From NCBI GenBank assembly GCA_903829815.1, contig CAIKRR010000094.1:52186-116185 (forward strand): 64,000 nucleotides of DNA. The letters run 5' to 3'. A model generated the notes under the pieces. It searched no databases and was not told where the DNA came from. It saw nothing but the letters and a program-made list of their open reading frames with translations. Positions within the stretch are counted from its first letter, which is position 1. Every line of letters starts with the position of its first letter. The position numbers and the translations under genes are program-made. Source of the stretch: an uncultured Pseudomonadota bacterium. GTDB lineage: Bacteria; Pseudomonadota; Gammaproteobacteria; Burkholderiales; SG8-39. This document shows positions 9,602 through 17,574 of the stretch, piece after piece.

Positions 9602-9955
9602 ATGGGTCGCTTGAGCACGCATGTACTGGACACGATGCATGGTTGCCCGGCCGCCGGCATGAAGGTAACGCTGCAGCGGATTCACGGCACGCATGCCCAA
9701 GCAGTGGTATCGCACTGGCTGAACGCCGACGGACGTGCGCCAGGCCCCCTCCTCGAGGGCGATACGATGGACCCGGGACGCTACTGCCTGCTGTTTGAGG
9801 TGGGGAGCTACTTTCGCGAACGCGGCGTGGCGCTCCCCGACCCGGCATTTCTGGAAACGGTACGCATCGACTTCGGCATCGCAGATCCAGCAGCGCACTA
9901 CCACGTGCCGCTGCTGACAAGCCCCTGGGCCTACTCGACCTATCGAGGTTCTTGA
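9602..9955 (+). CDS. uraH: 5-hydroxyisourate hydrolase (transthyretin-like)
   Basis: This 117 aa enzyme hydrolyses 5-hydroxyisourate to OHCU in urate breakdown. It shows the family signatures LSTHVLDTMHGCPAAGM at the N-terminus, with the catalytic His, and the C-terminal tetrapeptide YRGS that separates hydrolases from true transthyretins. No other urate genes are visible nearby. Its 3' end overlaps the convergent oxidoreductase gene by 16 bp. Confidence 0.92.
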   Translation: MGRLSTHVLDTMHGCPAAGMKVTLQRIHGTHAQAVVSHWLNADGRAPGPLLEGDTMDPGRYCLLFEVGSYFRERGVALPDPAFLETVRIDFGIADPAAHYHVPLLTSPWAYSTYRGS

Positions 9956-10965
9956 GCCACCTGAACCAACTGCTTGCCAACGTTATCGCCGGTGAGCAGC
10001 GCATGAAGCGCGGCCGGTGCCTGTTCGATCCCCTGGCTGATCGTCTCGCGGCAGTGTAGTGCGCCTTCGCGCAACCACTGCCCGAGGCGGCTGCGTCCTT
10101 CGTCAAAGCGATGCTCGAAGTCATGCGCGAGAAACCCCTTCACCTGGGCGCGACTCACCAACAGATGGCGCAGGTTGTACACCGAGGGCTGCGACTGGGC
10201 GATCGGGTTGTACTGCGACATCACACCGCAGATGACCACCCGGGCATGCACCGCCAGATGCGGCAGCACCGCCTGATGCACCGAGCCGCCAGCACTGTCG
10301 AAGAACACATCGATGCCGCGCGGAGCAAGGCGCCCGATGGCCGCAGTCAAGTCGGGCTCGCTGCGATAGTCGATTGCGGCTTCATAGCGCAGTTCGTCCA
10401 GACAATAGGCGATCTTGGCCGCCGAACCCGCCACAGCGATGGTGCGGCAACCGGCCAGACGGGCAATCTGGCCCACCGCCGAACCTACAGCGCCGGAGGC
10501 TGCGGTCACCAGAACCGTGTCACCGGGGCGAGGCAATCCCAAGTCGAGCAGTGCAAAGTAGGCCGTGAGTCCAGGCAGGCCGAGAAGCCCCAGCGCACTG
10601 GCCATCGGTGCCTGGGTGCAGTCGACCTTGCGCACGGTGGGCGGACGCATCAAACCGATTTCCTGCCAGCCCAGTTCACCGGTCACGATGTCGCCCGGCG
10701 CAAAGCCGGCAAGCCTCGAGTCGATGACCTCAGCCACTGCACGACCGGTCATCAGTTGTCCGGCCGCGACACCGGCGCTGTAATTGCGCGCCGGGCTGAT
10801 GCGGCCGCGCATGTAAGGATCCATCGACAGGTAGATCGCGCGCACAAGGACTTCGCCAGCCGCCGGTGCATCGACCGGACAGATCTCCAAGTTGAAATCC
10901 GCTTCGGTCGGGAGTCGAACACCGTCAACCGGGGCACGCAGCGTCCAGCGGCGGTTCTGCGTCAT
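9940..10965 (-). CDS. NADP-dependent MDR oxidoreductase (CurA/PTGR-like)
   Basis: This 341 aa medium-chain reductase of the zinc-free leukotriene B4 dehydrogenase/CurA type probably reduces alkenals or enones. The motif LSMDPYMRGR near the N-terminus and the Rossmann segment VTAASGAVGSAVGQIARLAG are diagnostic, and zinc ligands are absent. The frame is open upstream, but the ATG at 10965 overlaps the TGA of the small feoB-associated gene (ATGA) and gives the family's usual start (RRWTLRAPVDG), so it is translationally coupled to the iron operon. Confidence 0.85.
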   Translation of the reverse strand: MTQNRRWTLRAPVDGVRLPTEADFNLEICPVDAPAAGEVLVRAIYLSMDPYMRGRISPARNYSAGVAAGQLMTGRAVAEVIDSRLAGFAPGDIVTGELGWQEIGLMRPPTVRKVDCTQAPMASALGLLGLPGLTAYFALLDLGLPRPGDTVLVTAASGAVGSAVGQIARLAGCRTIAVAGSAAKIAYCLDELRYEAAIDYRSEPDLTAAIGRLAPRGIDVFFDSAGGSVHQAVLPHLAVHARVVICGVMSQYNPIAQSQPSVYNLRHLLVSRAQVKGFLAHDFEHRFDEGRSRLGQWLREGALHCRETISQGIEQAPAALHALLTGDNVGKQLVQVAQEPR

Positions 10966-11180
10966 GCGTTCGAGCCAGCAGCGCTGCGCCTGGAGGCGCC
11001 GGGACCGGAACCGCAGCGCGTGCAGGACCCACAGCCCCCGGCACGGGCCGACTGTACGCCCCGCACCCGGGCAGGCATCACCTGCCTCACCACATGCCAG
11101 GCAGCCGCCGCCACGATCAGGCCAACAACGATGTTCTGCACCAACTGACCATCCATCCATGAACCCATCAATGACTCCAT
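10962..11180 (-). CDS. small membrane protein of the feoB operon
   Basis: This 72 aa protein has one N-terminal transmembrane helix (LVQNIVVGLIVAAAAWHVV) followed by an Arg/Cys-rich tail with a CGSC motif. Similar one-helix, Cys-tailed small proteins sit after feoB in many beta-proteobacteria and may help Fe2+ uptake, but their role is not established. It begins 39 bp after feoB; the first Met is 12 bp upstream of an alternative one. Its stop overlaps the next gene's start. Confidence 0.65.
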   Translation of the reverse strand: MESLMGSWMDGQLVQNIVVGLIVAAAAWHVVRQVMPARVRGVQSARAGGCGSCTRCGSGPGASRRSAAGSNA

Positions 11181-11219
11181 TGCGGTGTCGATCTGCGCAG
11201 TGCGCCAGGACCGCGCTCC

Positions 11220-13091
11220 TCAGCCACCACCCAGTGCCAGCGCCACCCGGTAGGTGATGAAGGAAGCCACCCAGGCAAGCGCAAACAGGTAGACCGCCAT
11301 GATCACGGGATAGCGATACGAGCCGGTTTCGCGTCGCGTGATCGACAGCGTCGAGATGCATTGTGGCGCAAACACATACCAGGCGAGGAGCGAGAGCGCG
11401 GTTGCCATCGACCAGCCTTGCGCAATCATCGGCGCGAGTTGCTCGGCCACCTGATCGCCGCTTGCCGAGAGCGCATAGACCGTGCCCAACGTACTCACCG
11501 CCACTTCGCGTGCAGCCATGCCTGGGATGAGCGCGATCGAGATCTGCCAGTTGAAGCCTATCGGGGCGAGCACCACCTCGAGAGCCCGGCCCAGAATGCC
11601 AGCCAGACTGTACTGGATGGCAGGACCCGTTGCATCGGCCGGTGGCGCCGGAAAGCTGGCCAGAAACCACAGCACCACCGAGAGCGAAAGGATGATGGTG
11701 CCGGCGCGGACGAGAAAGATGCGTGCCCTCTCGACCAGGCCAAGCCCGAGGTTGCGCAGATTGGGCCACCGATAGGAGGGCATTTCCATCAGCAGTGGAT
11801 GCTGAGCGCCATGGCCTGCGGCGAGCTTGAGCACCCAGGCCACCAGCAGTGCCGCAACGATGCCGGCCAGGTAGAGAGCAAACAGCACCAGACCCTGCAA
11901 TTGAATAAAGCCAAGCACCGTGCGCGAGGGTACGAAAGCCCCGATCAGCAACGCATAGACCGGCAGACGCGCCGAGCAGGTCGTGAGTGGCGCGATCATG
12001 ATGGTCGTGAGTCGATCGCGCCAGTTGCTGATGCTGCGCGTCGCCATGATGCCGGGCACCGCACACGCGTAGCTGGACAGGAGCGGGATGAAGGAGCGCC
12101 CCGACAGACCCACGGTGCCCATGAGCCGATCGAGCATGAAAGCAGCCCGTGGCAGGTAACCCGAATCTTCCAGCACCAGAATGAAGAAGAAGAGGATGAG
12201 AATCTGCGGCAGAAAAACCAGCACGCTGCCCACCCCAGCCACAACCCCGTCGACCAGCAGGCTGCGCAGCATGCCCTCAGCCAACGCGACCCCGATCAAG
12301 CCACCGAACGCATCCACGCCAGACTTGATCCACTCCATGGGCAGTCGCGCACCTTCGAACACCGCCTGAAACATGAGAAAGAGTGTCACGACGAGGAGCA
12401 AAGCCCCCCAGAGCGGGTGCAGCACGATGCGATCGATCGCATCATCGATGCGCAGATTGTCGGCCGGTTCACTGACCGCTGCGCGCAGGATGCGCCGTAC
12501 CTCGCGTTGAGTGCCCGCCACGTCGGGGACGACGGGCCCAGGTCCCGCAGCCTCGATCCGCAGTGGCCATTCAAGTTCGTCAAGACAGCGCAGCAATGCA
12601 TCGCCGCCGCCCCGACGCACGGCAACGGTTTCAACCACCGGGATGCCAAGCTCGGCCGACAGCACAGCCCGATCCACATGCACCCCACGCCGCTGCGCCA
12701 CATCGCTCATGTTGAGCGCGAGGATCACCGGCAATCCCAGGTTGCGGACCTCAACCGCCAGACGCAGGTTAAGGCGAAGATTGGTGGCATCGGCCACACA
12801 CACCAGAAGATCAGGGCGCTGCTCGATTGCACTCGTACCGAGAATCACGTCGCGCGTGATCGCCTCATCCTGACTGAGCGGGTTGAGGCTGTAGGCTCCC
12901 GGCAGATCGAGCACCCGAACCGAGCGGCCCCCGGGTGTCTCGAATCGCCCTTCCTTGCGCTCAACCGTGACGCCAGCGTAATTGGCCACTTTCTGCCGAC
13001 TGCCGGTCAGCAGATTGAAAAGCGCAGTCTTGCCACAGTTGGGATTGCCGAGCAAGGCAATATGGATCGGGTCGCGCAGGCTGATCGTCAC
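11220..13091 (-). CDS. feoB: ferrous iron transporter FeoB
   Basis: FeoB (623 aa) is the GTPase-coupled inner-membrane Fe2+ importer. The N-terminal G domain has G1 GNPNCGKT, G3 DLPG and G4 NMSD. The membrane part holds the two Gate motifs, with the conserved cysteines in SSYACAVPGIMATR and in LTTCSARLPVYALLIGAF. The length is at the short end for the family, without a long C-terminal extension. The start is GTG and overlaps the feoA stop (GTGA), so the two are coupled. Confidence 0.95.
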   Translation of the reverse strand: MTISLRDPIHIALLGNPNCGKTALFNLLTGSRQKVANYAGVTVERKEGRFETPGGRSVRVLDLPGAYSLNPLSQDEAITRDVILGTSAIEQRPDLLVCVADATNLRLNLRLAVEVRNLGLPVILALNMSDVAQRRGVHVDRAVLSAELGIPVVETVAVRRGGGDALLRCLDELEWPLRIEAAGPGPVVPDVAGTQREVRRILRAAVSEPADNLRIDDAIDRIVLHPLWGALLLVVTLFLMFQAVFEGARLPMEWIKSGVDAFGGLIGVALAEGMLRSLLVDGVVAGVGSVLVFLPQILILFFFILVLEDSGYLPRAAFMLDRLMGTVGLSGRSFIPLLSSYACAVPGIMATRSISNWRDRLTTIMIAPLTTCSARLPVYALLIGAFVPSRTVLGFIQLQGLVLFALYLAGIVAALLVAWVLKLAAGHGAQHPLLMEMPSYRWPNLRNLGLGLVERARIFLVRAGTIILSLSVVLWFLASFPAPPADATGPAIQYSLAGILGRALEVVLAPIGFNWQISIALIPGMAAREVAVSTLGTVYALSASGDQVAEQLAPMIAQGWSMATALSLLAWYVFAPQCISTLSITRRETGSYRYPVIMAVYLFALAWVASFITYRVALALGGG

Positions 13092-13396
13092 GACGTGGGG
13101 GCCCCGACTGCCGCAGGCACGACCTGCACGAGGTCGGCCTCGAAGCGACGCAGTGCGAAGGTGGTGTTGCCGATGCGTACGGCCATGGGCTCCCCGCCCG
13201 GAAAGCCCCGTGCAACCACACGCAAGGCTTCACCCGGTACGAAACCCAGTTCGAGCAGGCGCAGTCCCAGATCTCCGGCAAGCGCGGGGTTTGCGCGCAC
13301 TTCGTGCACGAGCACCGACTGACCCACGGCAATGGTGCCAAGCGAGCACGGTGTGCCTGCGCTCACGCGGTGATGTGAATCATCGTAGTCGGACAT
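13088..13396 (-). CDS. feoA: ferrous iron transport protein FeoA
   Basis: FeoA (102 aa) is the small SH3-like partner of FeoB. The core LRLLELGFVPGEALRVVARG and the closing segment MAVRIGNTTFALRRFEADLV are typical. I start at the ATG at 13396 (MSDYDDS) rather than the longer open frame, because the longer start would place the Fur box inside the coding sequence. It heads the feoA-feoB-small protein-oxidoreductase transcript. Confidence 0.9.
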   Translation of the reverse strand: MSDYDDSHHRVSAGTPCSLGTIAVGQSVLVHEVRANPALAGDLGLRLLELGFVPGEALRVVARGFPGGEPMAVRIGNTTFALRRFEADLVQVVPAAVGAPTS

Positions 13397-13426
13397 GGCA
13401 GTGCGCGACCGGAGATCATCCGGAGC

Positions 13427-13445
13427 AATGAGAATGATTCTCATT
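13427..13445. promoter_or_regulatory. Fur box
   Basis: AATGAGAATGATTCTCATT is a near-perfect 19 bp palindrome matching the Fur consensus. It lies 31 bp upstream of the feoA ATG and about 105 bp before the divergent P450-like gene. Fur with Fe2+ would repress feoAB, and could also influence the divergent unit. Confidence 0.9.
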
Positions 13446-13549
13446 ATGGCCTTTTCATTCGGTATCTGCAACCGCGCAGCGCCTGATCGGGCGGAAGACG
13501 GACTCGCAACGCAAGTTCATCAAGACCTGAGACGACCCGTGCAACGATA

Positions 13550-14695
13550 TTGCCGATCCGTGGGGAATGCGCGAGCCTTGGTGCGCCACGTGCCGGCGTG
13601 CTACGGCCCCAGTTCACGCCAGAAGCCAGAAGCCACGTGTCCTACCTCCTGCGCCTGCAGCATTACCTGAGAAGCCCCGAAGCCATCGACCCGGCAGGGG
13701 CATGGGTCGCGCTCGAGGAGGGCGAAGCGCCCCCCCTCCTCGCCCGAGGCGAGCAACTCTGTAGCGACATCCTGCGCTCGCCCTCGATTGCCCCGATCGA
13801 CATGCTCGAGTACGCAGCGCGACTGCTGTTGCTTGAACCGGGCGCGCTGCCCCAACTGGGTCGGCTATTCGCTACATCACAAGCCTTTGGCCACGGCCCG
13901 ACGCATCAGCAGGCGCGCAAGGCGCTCGCCACGCGCTGCCGCGCGATCGAACGCGACATGGCCTCATGGCTGCCGGCCTTCACGACAACGCTCTTTGCCC
14001 AAATGCGGGCGCTGGGGCCGCTGGATGCCGGCACACTTGCACGCACATTCGTGAACAGCGCCATGCAGGAGATGATGGCGCACGATCTGGGTATCGATGC
14101 AGGCCAGTTACCCGCCCTCTCGGAGACCTTCTTCTCGCTGCGACCGACCCGCCACCGACTCGAAACGCTCGATCGCGAAGTCGGATGTCTCCTCGAAGCC
14201 CTCGAGGCGGCATTGGTTGAACGCAACAGACCCACCGAAGAAGCAGCGCTGCTTGCGAGCCTTCAGGTGATCGGCAACGAACCCCTCGAGGCAAGCCTCG
14301 TCCACGGCATGCTTCGCGAGACCACCGAGACGACGACCCCAGCGCTGAAGGCGCTCTTTACCGAAGCGGCAGCGGTGAACCTCCTGGGCCGCTTTGCACT
14401 CGACGATGTGTGCTTTGGCGATCTGGCGCTGCGCAAGGGGCAGATGGTCTTCGTGAGCCCACATCTTGTTCACGGCGATGTTCAGCAGGCAGGCAGCGAT
14501 CTCGAAACCCATTCGCTGTCCTTTGGCAAAGGGGCGCATGCCTGCCTGGGCCAGATACTTTCCATGCATCTTGCGCGCGCCTTCTTCGAAGAACTTTCAC
14601 GTAACGAGTTCACGCCACCGAGCGGCGCAATACGCAGCATGCGCACCGATGTCATGTTGCGAACCCTCACCACCCCAACGAGTACTGCACGATGA
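13550..14695 (+). CDS. degenerate cytochrome P450-like protein
   Basis: This protein of up to 381 aa has the P450 heme-binding loop FGKGAHACLG (Cys about residue 332) followed by the L-helix, and an I-helix remnant IGNEPLEASL in which the usual Thr after the acid is Pro. In the K-helix region (ALKALFTEAAAV) neither the Glu nor the Arg of ExxR can be placed, and the meander before the heme loop is short. It may be a noncanonical P450, possibly acting on an ACP-bound substrate. The start is uncertain: TTG 13550, GTG 13598 and a later GTG are all possible. Its stop overlaps the ACP start (ATGA). Confidence 0.7.
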   Translation: MPIRGECASLGAPRAGVLRPQFTPEARSHVSYLLRLQHYLRSPEAIDPAGAWVALEEGEAPPLLARGEQLCSDILRSPSIAPIDMLEYAARLLLLEPGALPQLGRLFATSQAFGHGPTHQQARKALATRCRAIERDMASWLPAFTTTLFAQMRALGPLDAGTLARTFVNSAMQEMMAHDLGIDAGQLPALSETFFSLRPTRHRLETLDREVGCLLEALEAALVERNRPTEEAALLASLQVIGNEPLEASLVHGMLRETTETTTPALKALFTEAAAVNLLGRFALDDVCFGDLALRKGQMVFVSPHLVHGDVQQAGSDLETHSLSFGKGAHACLGQILSMHLARAFFEELSRNEFTPPSGAIRSMRTDVMLRTLTTPTSTAR

Positions 14696-14934
14696 AGAGC
14701 TACCACGGCGTTCCAGAATCCGAGCTGCTGGCAGCCATTGACAGAATGGCCACCTTCAATCGACCGGCGCTCGAGGCACTGGGGCACACGCTCTCGGATC
14801 TGGGCATGGACTCGCTCGAACTGTTCAAGTTCGCCATGGATCTGGAAGATGCCGTGAACTTGCGGCTCGATGTCGAAGCCATCACGCCTCAGTCGACCCT
14901 GCAGACCTTGCTGGAGTCGCTGCAGCCATGTTGA
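14692..14934 (+). CDS. acyl carrier protein
   Basis: This 80 aa four-helix carrier protein has the phosphopantetheine site LGMDSLELF (Ser41). It differs from the primary-metabolism ACP and is not linked to fatty-acid synthesis genes. The ATG overlaps the P450-like stop by 4 bp, indicating translational coupling, and the next gene begins 37 bp downstream. It probably carries the acyl substrate for the flanking P450-like and acyltransferase-like proteins. Confidence 0.88.
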   Translation: MKSYHGVPESELLAAIDRMATFNRPALEALGHTLSDLGMDSLELFKFAMDLEDAVNLRLDVEAITPQSTLQTLLESLQPC

Positions 14935-14971
14935 ACTGCGGCCGCCTCACAGCCTCGAAAGTCTCCACATC

Positions 14972-15790
14972 ATGACCCGGCCCGCAGGCTTCGCTCCCAT
15001 TGCGCAAGCAACGCTGGTCAGGGTCATGGCAGCCCTGCGCGAGCGCAATCTGCCGATGAACGTCGACCAGGTATTCACCATCCTCTGGAAAACGCTTCTG
15101 GCCAACGATCGGTTTTGTGCAAGCCTCGAAGAAAGCGAAGTACCCACCTTCAAGAACCTGCAGCTGAGCCGCAAGGAACGGCTGCTGCTCGCCGTCATCG
15201 ACGTGATGCAGGCTAACGAGCTTTTGATTGCACCTCGCCTGATGCTCGGCCCGCGCAGCGCAGAGCTGCTGCGCTCGGTGGCCGAATCGCCAGCGCCATC
15301 GCACTTCTTCATGCTGCACAGCGGCTTTGCCTACATGGTGCAGGCGTTTGCTGCCCTCGGGCGGCGCTGCGCAGTCATCTCGTCCTGGTCATCGCTTGAC
15401 CTGACGCTTGCGCGCTCGAGGTTGTCGAGCAAGGATGTCGAAGTGATCCCCAATGACCTCGGTTGCCTGCTGCGCATCCACAAGGCGGTGAATCAGGGCC
15501 TCATTTCCACCAACTGCATCGACTTTTCAGACGACACCCTTTGTTTCAGGCATGTGAGTCCGATCCTTCCCGACTTCGCACTGCGTTGCGGGCATGCAAT
15601 GCACTTTGCTCGTGCGGGCGTCAACGACGATGGCACCGTCGGACTGCAGTTGATGCGCCACGAGGGCAGCGACGCCATAGAGGCCACCAAGGCGTTCATC
15701 CGCTTTTCCAATGGCATTCCGGACCAGCAGAGAATGCTGAGCGTGGGGGTGATGAAGCGCCTTCCCGCCGAGGTGACTGATCCGGGTTGA
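14972..15790 (+). CDS. unrecognised protein, possibly LPLAT-type acyltransferase
   Basis: I do not recognise this 272 aa protein with certainty. The middle (SHFFMLHSGFAYMVQAFAALG, with a His in an HS-G context, then CAVISSW) and the later stretch (LLRIHKAVNQGLISTNCIDFSD) follow the order of LpxL/HtrB lysophospholipid-type acyltransferases: H-G near the N-terminal third, then an 'index-Lys-Gly-D' region. A role transferring an acyl group from the neighbouring ACP would fit. The ATG at 14972 is chosen because earlier in-frame codons lie inside the ACP gene. It is the last gene of the three-gene unit. Confidence 0.55.
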   Translation: MTRPAGFAPIAQATLVRVMAALRERNLPMNVDQVFTILWKTLLANDRFCASLEESEVPTFKNLQLSRKERLLLAVIDVMQANELLIAPRLMLGPRSAELLRSVAESPAPSHFFMLHSGFAYMVQAFAALGRRCAVISSWSSLDLTLARSRLSSKDVEVIPNDLGCLLRIHKAVNQGLISTNCIDFSDDTLCFRHVSPILPDFALRCGHAMHFARAGVNDDGTVGLQLMRHEGSDAIEATKAFIRFSNGIPDQQRMLSVGVMKRLPAEVTDPG

Positions 15791-15984
15791 CCCGCGCGAA
15801 GCCCCCGCGAGGCGCGACCTCAGACAACCAGCAGCAGGAGAAAAAGGCAGACCAGGGCGAGAAACGTCATGATTGCCCGCGAGTCCAGCCAGCGGGGCCG
15901 ACGCATGCAAACACCCGAGCCCACCTTCTTCGCACCAAGCGAGCGCTGGCAGCGCGGCTGCCCGCGTGGGACACTACCCGCACC

Positions 15985-17016
15985 ATGCACCCACGCCCAC
16001 CCTTCACGCCCACGCACGCTCTGGCGCAAGCGATCGCCCACGCAAGAGTCAGCGTCCTCACCGTGACCCTTCTCGCTCTGGCGCTCGCGCTGGGGGTATC
16101 GACCGGCGCTCTGGCCCAGTACCCGGCACGCTCGATCAAGTTGCTTGTCCCGGCAGGCCCGGGAGACGGCACCGACGTGGTGGCCCGTCTGCTGGGCAAG
16201 CCGCTGGCCGAAGCACTCGGTCAACCGGTGGTGATCGACAACCGTCCTGGCGCAGGGGGCAGCATCGCGGGTGCGCAACTGGCATCCGCGAGCCCGGACG
16301 GCTACACGCTGATGCTCGTGAATGGCAGTTCGCACGGTGTCACGCCGGGCCTCTACCCCAACCTGCCCTACGACTCGGTGCGCGATATCTCGCCGATTGC
16401 CTTGCTGGCCATTTCACCCAACGTGCTGGTGATCAACCCGGCGAACCCTGCCACCACCCTGGCCGATTTTCTCGCCTGGGCGCGTTCGCACCCGGGCAAG
16501 GCCGACATTGCCTCGGCCGGCAACGGCAGCCTCTCGCACCTGTCGGTCGAAATGTTTCGCAGGCAGGCACAGATCGACGCGGTCAACATAGGCTACAAGG
16601 CGGCGGCCCCAGCCCTCACCGACCTCATGGCGGGTCAGGTGAGCGCCATGATCATCAACATCCCCTCGACCCTCGCACTGGTGAAGTCAGGCCGCTTGCG
16701 CGCCCTCGCCACGACGGGGGCGCGACGCACGCCGTTCCTACCCGATGTGCCAACGCTCGCCGAAGCTGGCCTGAGCGGCTACGAGACCCTGGCCTGGTTT
16801 GGCCTCGCCGCCCCGGCGCGCACCCCGGGTGCCATCGTCGGACGCATCAACGCTGAAGTGCTACGCGCCCTGGCACGCGCCGATGTGCGCGAGCAACTCG
16901 CCACCATGGGTGCAGAGCCTGCAGCCGGAACGCCCGAGGCGTTCACCGTCTTCATCCAGGCCGAAATCAGCAAATACAGTCGCGTGATTCGCGAGTCGGG
17001 AATACGGGTGGAATGA
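15985..17016 (+). CDS. Bug/TctC-type extracytoplasmic solute receptor
   Basis: This 343 aa periplasmic binding protein belongs to the tripartite tricarboxylate transporter receptor (Bug) family. A signal peptide ends near LGVSTGALAQ, followed by the usual mature start YPARSIKLLVPAGPGDGTDVVAR. The family motifs PVVIDNRPGAGGSIA, DGYTLMLVNG and LPYDSVRDISPI are present. No tctA or tctB genes are nearby, which is normal for orphan Bug receptors. The ATG at 15985 gives the shortest sensible signal peptide. The ligand is unknown, perhaps a carboxylate. Confidence 0.9.
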   Translation: MHPRPPFTPTHALAQAIAHARVSVLTVTLLALALALGVSTGALAQYPARSIKLLVPAGPGDGTDVVARLLGKPLAEALGQPVVIDNRPGAGGSIAGAQLASASPDGYTLMLVNGSSHGVTPGLYPNLPYDSVRDISPIALLAISPNVLVINPANPATTLADFLAWARSHPGKADIASAGNGSLSHLSVEMFRRQAQIDAVNIGYKAAAPALTDLMAGQVSAMIINIPSTLALVKSGRLRALATTGARRTPFLPDVPTLAEAGLSGYETLAWFGLAAPARTPGAIVGRINAEVLRALARADVREQLATMGAEPAAGTPEAFTVFIQAEISKYSRVIRESGIRVE

Positions 17017-17158
17017 CCGGTGCGGCGTCGCCGGCGTGATGCGTACGTGCCACCTGCACGCTGACCGACTCACCAGGGCAGGGAAGTCTGAGCCACAATC
17101 GAACGTGCATACCCACTCTGGCAGCCCGCCAGGATAGCCTGCATGAGGGAGGCGCGCG

Positions 17159-17533
17159 ATGGAACCGGTGACGATCAACATCAACTGGCTAACGGATGTC
17201 GAAGAGCATGACTACCCCGCGGCCGAATCGTATCTGCAGATCATCTATGAGCCAGAGCGCGCGGCGAGCATCGTGAGCCGGTTGCGCAAAGCCGCCATCG
17301 TCCAGTTCAAGGCCAAGGATCTCTTTCGTGCGTCTGCCCTCTCGCTTCTGGGCATCAGCAATCTGCACGTGGAACGAGACCGCAAGAAGATCCTCGCACA
17401 CAAGTCGCTGTCACCGCTGCTGCTGGTGCGCGACCCAGCCAACGGACGGGTCATCCTCGCCGACGGCTATCACCGGATGTGCGCGGTCTATCACTTCGAT
17501 GAAGACGCACTTATCCACTGCAAGATCGTCTGA
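17159..17533 (+). CDS. hypothetical protein with ParB-like C-terminal motif
   Basis: This 124 aa protein has no signal peptide or membrane segment. The C-terminal part, LLLVRDPANGRVILADGYHRMCAVYHF, resembles the 'D-G-x-H-R' strand-helix of ParB/sulfiredoxin-like domains, preceded by a short helical region. A good GGGAGG Shine-Dalgarno precedes the ATG. It stands alone between a Bug gene and the convergent lipoprotein gene. The function is unknown; nucleotide or DNA binding is only a guess from the fold resemblance. Confidence 0.7.
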   Translation: MEPVTININWLTDVEEHDYPAAESYLQIIYEPERAASIVSRLRKAAIVQFKAKDLFRASALSLLGISNLHVERDRKKILAHKSLSPLLLVRDPANGRVILADGYHRMCAVYHFDEDALIHCKIV

Positions 17534-17574
17534 GGCGATACGTTTACCGTGAGCGACTCAAGGAGACGTCGCCC

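Noticed and set aside
11361..13322. Open frame of 653 codons antisense to feoB and feoA
   Set aside because: Composition is rich in His, Arg and Gln, typical of an antisense frame in GC-rich DNA, and feoB is unmistakable on the other strand.
15820..15906. Short leftward hydrophobic frame (MTFLALVCLFLLLLVV)
   Set aside because: It is only about 28 codons, has no ribosome site, and is isolated. It may be chance.
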